DNA of 8,368 nt from NCBI GenBank assembly GCA_020028115.1, contig JAHWYA010000053.1:1-8368 (forward strand), written 5' to 3'. Below are positions 6,632 to 8,368 of the stretch, in pieces. A model generated the notes under the pieces. That model saw only the letters and a program-made list of their open reading frames with translations. It did not search any database and was not told the origin of the DNA. This DNA is from Anaeromyxobacter sp. GTDB taxonomy: Bacteria; Myxococcota; Myxococcia; Myxococcales; Anaeromyxobacteraceae. The translations under genes were made by a program, and so were the position numbers. The stretch's first letter is position 1. Each line of letters opens with the position of its first letter.

Positions 6632-7188
6632 GGAGTGTCTCCTGGGGAACGGACCTCCACCGGCTGGGGCTTCAGGCGTACGACGAGCCCCATCACCGCG
6701 AGGTGCACCTCGTCCGCGACGGCGGCGAGCTTCTGGTGGGCGCGGCCGGCGAGGTCGCGGAAGGTGCGGCCGAGCGGCGTCTCCGGGTGGAGGCCCATGC
6801 CGACCTCGTTCGTGACGAGCACGACGTGACACGGGGCGCGCGCGAGCGCCGCTGCGAGGTCGCCGACGCGGCGCTCGACGGCGTCCGCGTCCACGCCGTC
6901 GATGAGGTAGTTCGAGAGCCACAGCGTGAGGCAGTCGACCACCGCGACGTCGTGGCCCGTCGCGCCGAGGAGCGCCTCGGGGAGCGCGAGCGCCTCCTCG
7001 ACGGTGTCGAACTCCCCCGCACGCTCCGCCCGGTGGCGGTCGATCCGCGCGGACATGTCGGCGTCGTAGCGCCTCGCCGTCGCCACGAAGAGCCGCCGGG
7101 CGCCCAGCTCGCGCGCGCGCAGGAGCGCGAAGGCGCTCTTGCCCGAGCGCGCGCCGCCGCCGACGAGCACGATCCGCCGCCCGGTCAC
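6628..7188 (-). CDS. cobU: Bifunctional adenosylcobinamide kinase / adenosylcobinamide-phosphate guanylyltransferase
   Basis: CobU phosphorylates adenosylcobinamide and then transfers GMP to give adenosylcobinamide-GDP, the substrate of CobS. The 186-residue protein starts with IVLVGGGARSGKSAFA (6-21), containing the P-loop GGARSGKS (11-18). FVATARRYDADM (34-45) and RIDRHRAER (48-56) follow; His52 lies in the region that carries the GMP-accepting histidine in characterised CobU. VVDCLTLWLSN (83-93) and VTNEVGMGLHPETPLGRTFR (125-144), DLAGRAHQKLAAVADEVHL (145-163) are family signatures. The GTG at 7188 overlaps the cbiR stop by 4 bases (GTGA), and the stop overlaps cobT, so translation is coupled on both sides. 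Next to CbiR, the guanylyltransferase activity matters most: CbiR is expected to deliver cobinamide phosphate, bypassing the kinase step. The open frame upstream of 7188 is spurious. Confidence 0.96.
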   Translation of the reverse strand: MTGRRIVLVGGGARSGKSAFALLRARELGARRLFVATARRYDADMSARIDRHRAERAGEFDTVEEALALPEALLGATGHDVAVVDCLTLWLSNYLIDGVDADAVERRVGDLAAALARAPCHVVLVTNEVGMGLHPETPLGRTFRDLAGRAHQKLAAVADEVHLAVMGLVVRLKPQPVEVRSPGDTP

Positions 7189-7976
7189 GCCGCCGCCTCC
7201 CGCTCGAGCTCCGCCAGGATCGCGAGCGACTCGTCGAGGTCCGTCTCCCGGAAGACCTCGAGCGTGAGCACCCCTGCCCAGCCGGCCGCGCGCAGGGCCC
7301 GGACCAGGCGGAGCGCGTCCGCGCGCGGGTAGTGGCGCAGCGACCGGTGGTCGCGCCCGGACGAATCGGTCCCGTGCCACTGCACGACGCGACTCCGGCC
7401 GAGGTTGCGCGCGAGCACCGCGTCGAACGGGACTCCGTCGCGCGCGAGGTGGCCGACGTCGAGGGCGACCGACAGCCCGAGCTCCTCGACGACCGGCTCG
7501 GCGAGCGCGAAGTCGTACTCGAGCGTCTCGAGGCAGAGCGCCGCGGGAGGGAGGCCGGTCGCGAGCACCTCGCGGAGCGACTCCGCGGCGCGGCGCCTGA
7601 ACGCGGCCGGGTCCGACGGGAGCGGATCCCCCTCCCGCTCCCCCGGCGCGAGGTGGACGACGACCGCGTGCGGCGAGAGGGGCGCCGTGAGCTCGACGGC
7701 CCGCGAGACCGCGTCGATCGCGGCCCGGCGGCGGCCGGGGTCCTCGCTCGCGAGCGCGATCCCGAGGGGCGCGTGCACGGACCAGGTGAGCCCGGCGTCC
7801 TCGCCGAGCCTGGCGAGCGCGGCGATCTCGTCCGGCGACGGCGCGTTCGAGCCCGCGGGCGCCTCGAAGAGCAGGATCTCGACGTCCTGCACGCGGCCGG
7901 CGAGGCGCCGCGCGTTCTCGAGCCACCCGGCGGGGTGGACGAACGACGTCGTCCCGATGCGGTAGCGCGCGCTCAC
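7185..7976 (-). CDS. cbiR: Cobamide-remodelling phosphodiesterase CbiR (TIM-barrel, AP endonuclease 2 superfamily)
   Basis: A sugar-isomerase-like TIM-barrel protein of 263 residues from the GTG at 7976. It opens YRIGTTSFVHPAGWLENARR (5-24), then RVQDVEILLFE (28-38), a pattern I recognise from CbiR proteins of cobamide operons. Likely metal ligands or active-site residues of this superfamily are Glu38, His68 (SVHAP), His108 (VVHLAPGE), Glu150 (CLETLEYD), Asp173/His176 (ALDVGHL), His201 (QWHG), His210 and Glu240 (TLEVF). In Akkermansia CbiR cuts the nucleotide loop of cobamides, giving cobinamide phosphate and an alpha-riboside. Being first gene of the operon with cobU, cobT and cobS supports that role strongly. 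The frame stays open up to GTG 8066, but a start there would run through the divergent promoter and riboswitch leader; the family-like sequence begins at 7976. A general xylose-isomerase-like enzyme is the alternative. Confidence 0.85.
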   Translation of the reverse strand: MSARYRIGTTSFVHPAGWLENARRLAGRVQDVEILLFEAPAGSNAPSPDEIAALARLGEDAGLTWSVHAPLGIALASEDPGRRRAAIDAVSRAVELTAPLSPHAVVVHLAPGEREGDPLPSDPAAFRRRAAESLREVLATGLPPAALCLETLEYDFALAEPVVEELGLSVALDVGHLARDGVPFDAVLARNLGRSRVVQWHGTDSSGRDHRSLRHYPRADALRLVRALRAAGWAGVLTLEVFRETDLDESLAILAELEREAAA

Positions 7977-7989
7977 GAGGGCGCCATCC

Positions 7990-8006
7990 GAACCACAACT
8001 GGGTTC
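7990..8006. promoter_or_regulatory. Inverted repeat between divergent cbiR and riboswitch transcripts
   Basis: GAACC (7990-7994) and GGTTC (8002-8006) flank a 7-base centre, 14 bases upstream of the cbiR start and 18 bases before the TTGACA box. It could be an operator for a dimeric regulator or a hairpin in the cbiR leader. The arms are short, so chance is possible. Confidence 0.2.
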
Positions 8007-8023
8007 CGCGACGCAAGGGTCGC

Positions 8024-8053
8024 TTGACAATGCGCGCGGGAAAATCGTACCTC
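8024..8053 (+). promoter_or_regulatory. Candidate promoter for the cobalamin riboswitch transcript
   Basis: A perfect -35 hexamer TTGACA lies at 8024-8029, 40 bases before the riboswitch P1 stem. The -10 is poor; TACCTC (8048-8053, 18-base spacing) is the best I see. Because TTGACAA reads TTGTCAA on the other strand, the same box might serve a divergent cbiR promoter, though no good minus-strand -10 follows. Confidence 0.4.
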
Positions 8054-8069
8054 GGCGTCGAAACACCCG

Positions 8070-8236
8070 CTCGGAGGAACAGGGAAGCCGGTCGAAGTCC
8101 GGCGCGGTCCCGCCACTGTAGCCGGGGAGACACCTGCAACGTCGTTGCCACTCTCGCGGTCGCGAGGGGAAGGCCGCAGGCGCCGAGGGAGCCCGAACGG
8201 TCCCTCACCCCGGGAGCCAGGAGACCTCCCTCCGAG
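8070..8236 (+). promoter_or_regulatory. Cobalamin (adenosylcobalamin) riboswitch
   Basis: The conserved cobalamin-aptamer elements occur in the right order: AACAGGGAAGCCGGT (8078-8092), the GAAGTCCGG segment (8094-8102), CCGCCACTGTA (8110-8120), TTGCCACT (8145-8152), GGGAAGGC (8167-8174), and the B12 box AGCCAGGAGACC (8215-8226). A perfect 8-base P1 stem closes it: CTCGGAGG at 8070-8077 with CCTCCGAG at 8229-8236. It lies in the plus-strand leader of the gene starting at 8298, about 60 bases upstream of its ATG, and would reduce expression when cobalamin is plentiful. It does not lie in the cbiR-cobS transcript, which runs the other way. I am sure of the class; the exact ligand preference is not readable. 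Confidence 0.95.
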
Positions 8237-8289
8237 CGGAGGCCGTGAATGGTTCACGGCCGACGGTTCGCGCGTCCGAAGGAGACGCG
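8229..8289 (+). promoter_or_regulatory. Riboswitch expression platform with alternative hairpins
   Basis: The 3' strand of P1 can instead pair locally: CCTCC (8229-8233) with GGAGG (8238-8242). Next is a perfect 9-base-pair hairpin, GGCCGTGAA (8241-8249) with TTCACGGCC (8253-8261), loop TGG. A third stem, CGCGTC (8271-8276) with GACGCG (8284-8289), holds AAGGAG (8279-8284) of the ribosome binding site mostly in its loop. No T-tract follows the 9-base stem, favouring translational control over classical termination. Confidence 0.5.
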
Positions 8290-8297
8290 ACGAATTC

Positions 8298-8368
8298 ATG
8301 CCGCGTCTCCGCTCCTCCCGGCTCCTCCTGCCGCTCGTCGCGGCCGCTGCGCTCGCGCGCGCGGCCCG
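8298..8368 (+). CDS. N-terminus of an exported protein, probably a corrinoid-uptake outer-membrane receptor (partial)
   Basis: The first 23 codons of a gene running off the right edge, from the ATG at 8298. The sequence MPRLRSSRLLLPLVAAAALA has a positively charged start (Arg3, 5, 8) and a hydrophobic core, i.e. a signal peptide; cleavage would fall near or past the edge. AAGGAG lies 13 bases upstream, longer than usual spacing. It is directly downstream of a cobalamin riboswitch and divergent from the cobamide-remodelling operon. In Gram-negative bacteria such genes are most often TonB-dependent vitamin B12 receptors of the BtuB type, or a periplasmic corrinoid-binding protein. The product identity is inferred from context only; the visible residues show export, nothing more. 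Confidence 0.65.
   Translation, partial: MPRLRSSRLLLPLVAAAALARAA

Noticed and set aside
4862..6829. Long plus-strand open frames across cobS, cobT and cobU
   Set aside because: Antisense to three firmly identified genes; compositionally biased translation with no recognisable motif.
6632..6922. Upstream extension of the cobT open frame
   Set aside because: It overlaps cobU in another frame and is Arg-rich without homology features; the ATG at 6631 gives normal CobT length and a 4-base overlap with cobU.
7977..8066. Longer CbiR start at GTG 8066
   Set aside because: The extra 30 residues cover the divergent TTGACA box and reach the riboswitch boundary, and they do not look like the barrel's first strand.
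7189..8208. Upstream extension of the cobU open frame
   Set aside because: It overlaps cbiR and even the riboswitch in another frame; CobU's P-loop begins right after the GTG at 7188.

Overview
The window is a very GC-rich bacterial chromosome segment with dense gene packing and strong G/C bias at third codon positions. Protein content (CbiR, a DUF3467 protein, a small ComEA-like protein, a multi-membrane-span histidine kinase) and base composition fit a GC-rich Myxococcota/deltaproteobacterial lineage, for example an Anaeromyxobacter-like organism. That placement is inference; there is no rRNA or marker gene here. I see no mobile element, CRISPR array, tRNA or rRNA.

Left part (1-3529, all minus strand). 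Reading in the transcribed direction, an alpha/beta hydrolase of the carboxylesterase/monoacylglycerol-lipase type is followed after 3 bases by glycerol kinase (glpK), a plausible acylglycerol-to-glycerol-3-phosphate pair. About 200 bases further on, a membrane sensor histidine kinase starts and runs off the left edge. Its HisKA motif has Gln where the phosphoacceptor His is expected.

Middle part (3629-4725, plus strand). A DUF3467 protein, a 213-base gap holding a good sigma-54-type promoter candidate and several GC hairpins, then a two-gene unit: an unassigned 86-residue protein and a secreted ComEA-like helix-hairpin-helix protein, overlapping by 4 bases. A large hairpin lies between comEA and the convergent cobS gene.

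Right part (4792-8368). A tightly coupled minus-strand operon, cbiR-cobU-cobT-cobS, encodes a cobamide-remodelling phosphodiesterase and the nucleotide-loop assembly enzymes. Divergent to it, on the plus strand, is a cobalamin riboswitch leader followed by the first 23 codons of an exported protein, probably a corrinoid-uptake receptor. Read together, this is a corrinoid salvage and remodelling locus: imported cobamides would be cut by CbiR to cobinamide phosphate, GDP-activated by CobU, and given a new lower ligand by CobT and CobS. The early corrin-ring genes, the adenosyltransferase and the final phosphatase are not in this window.
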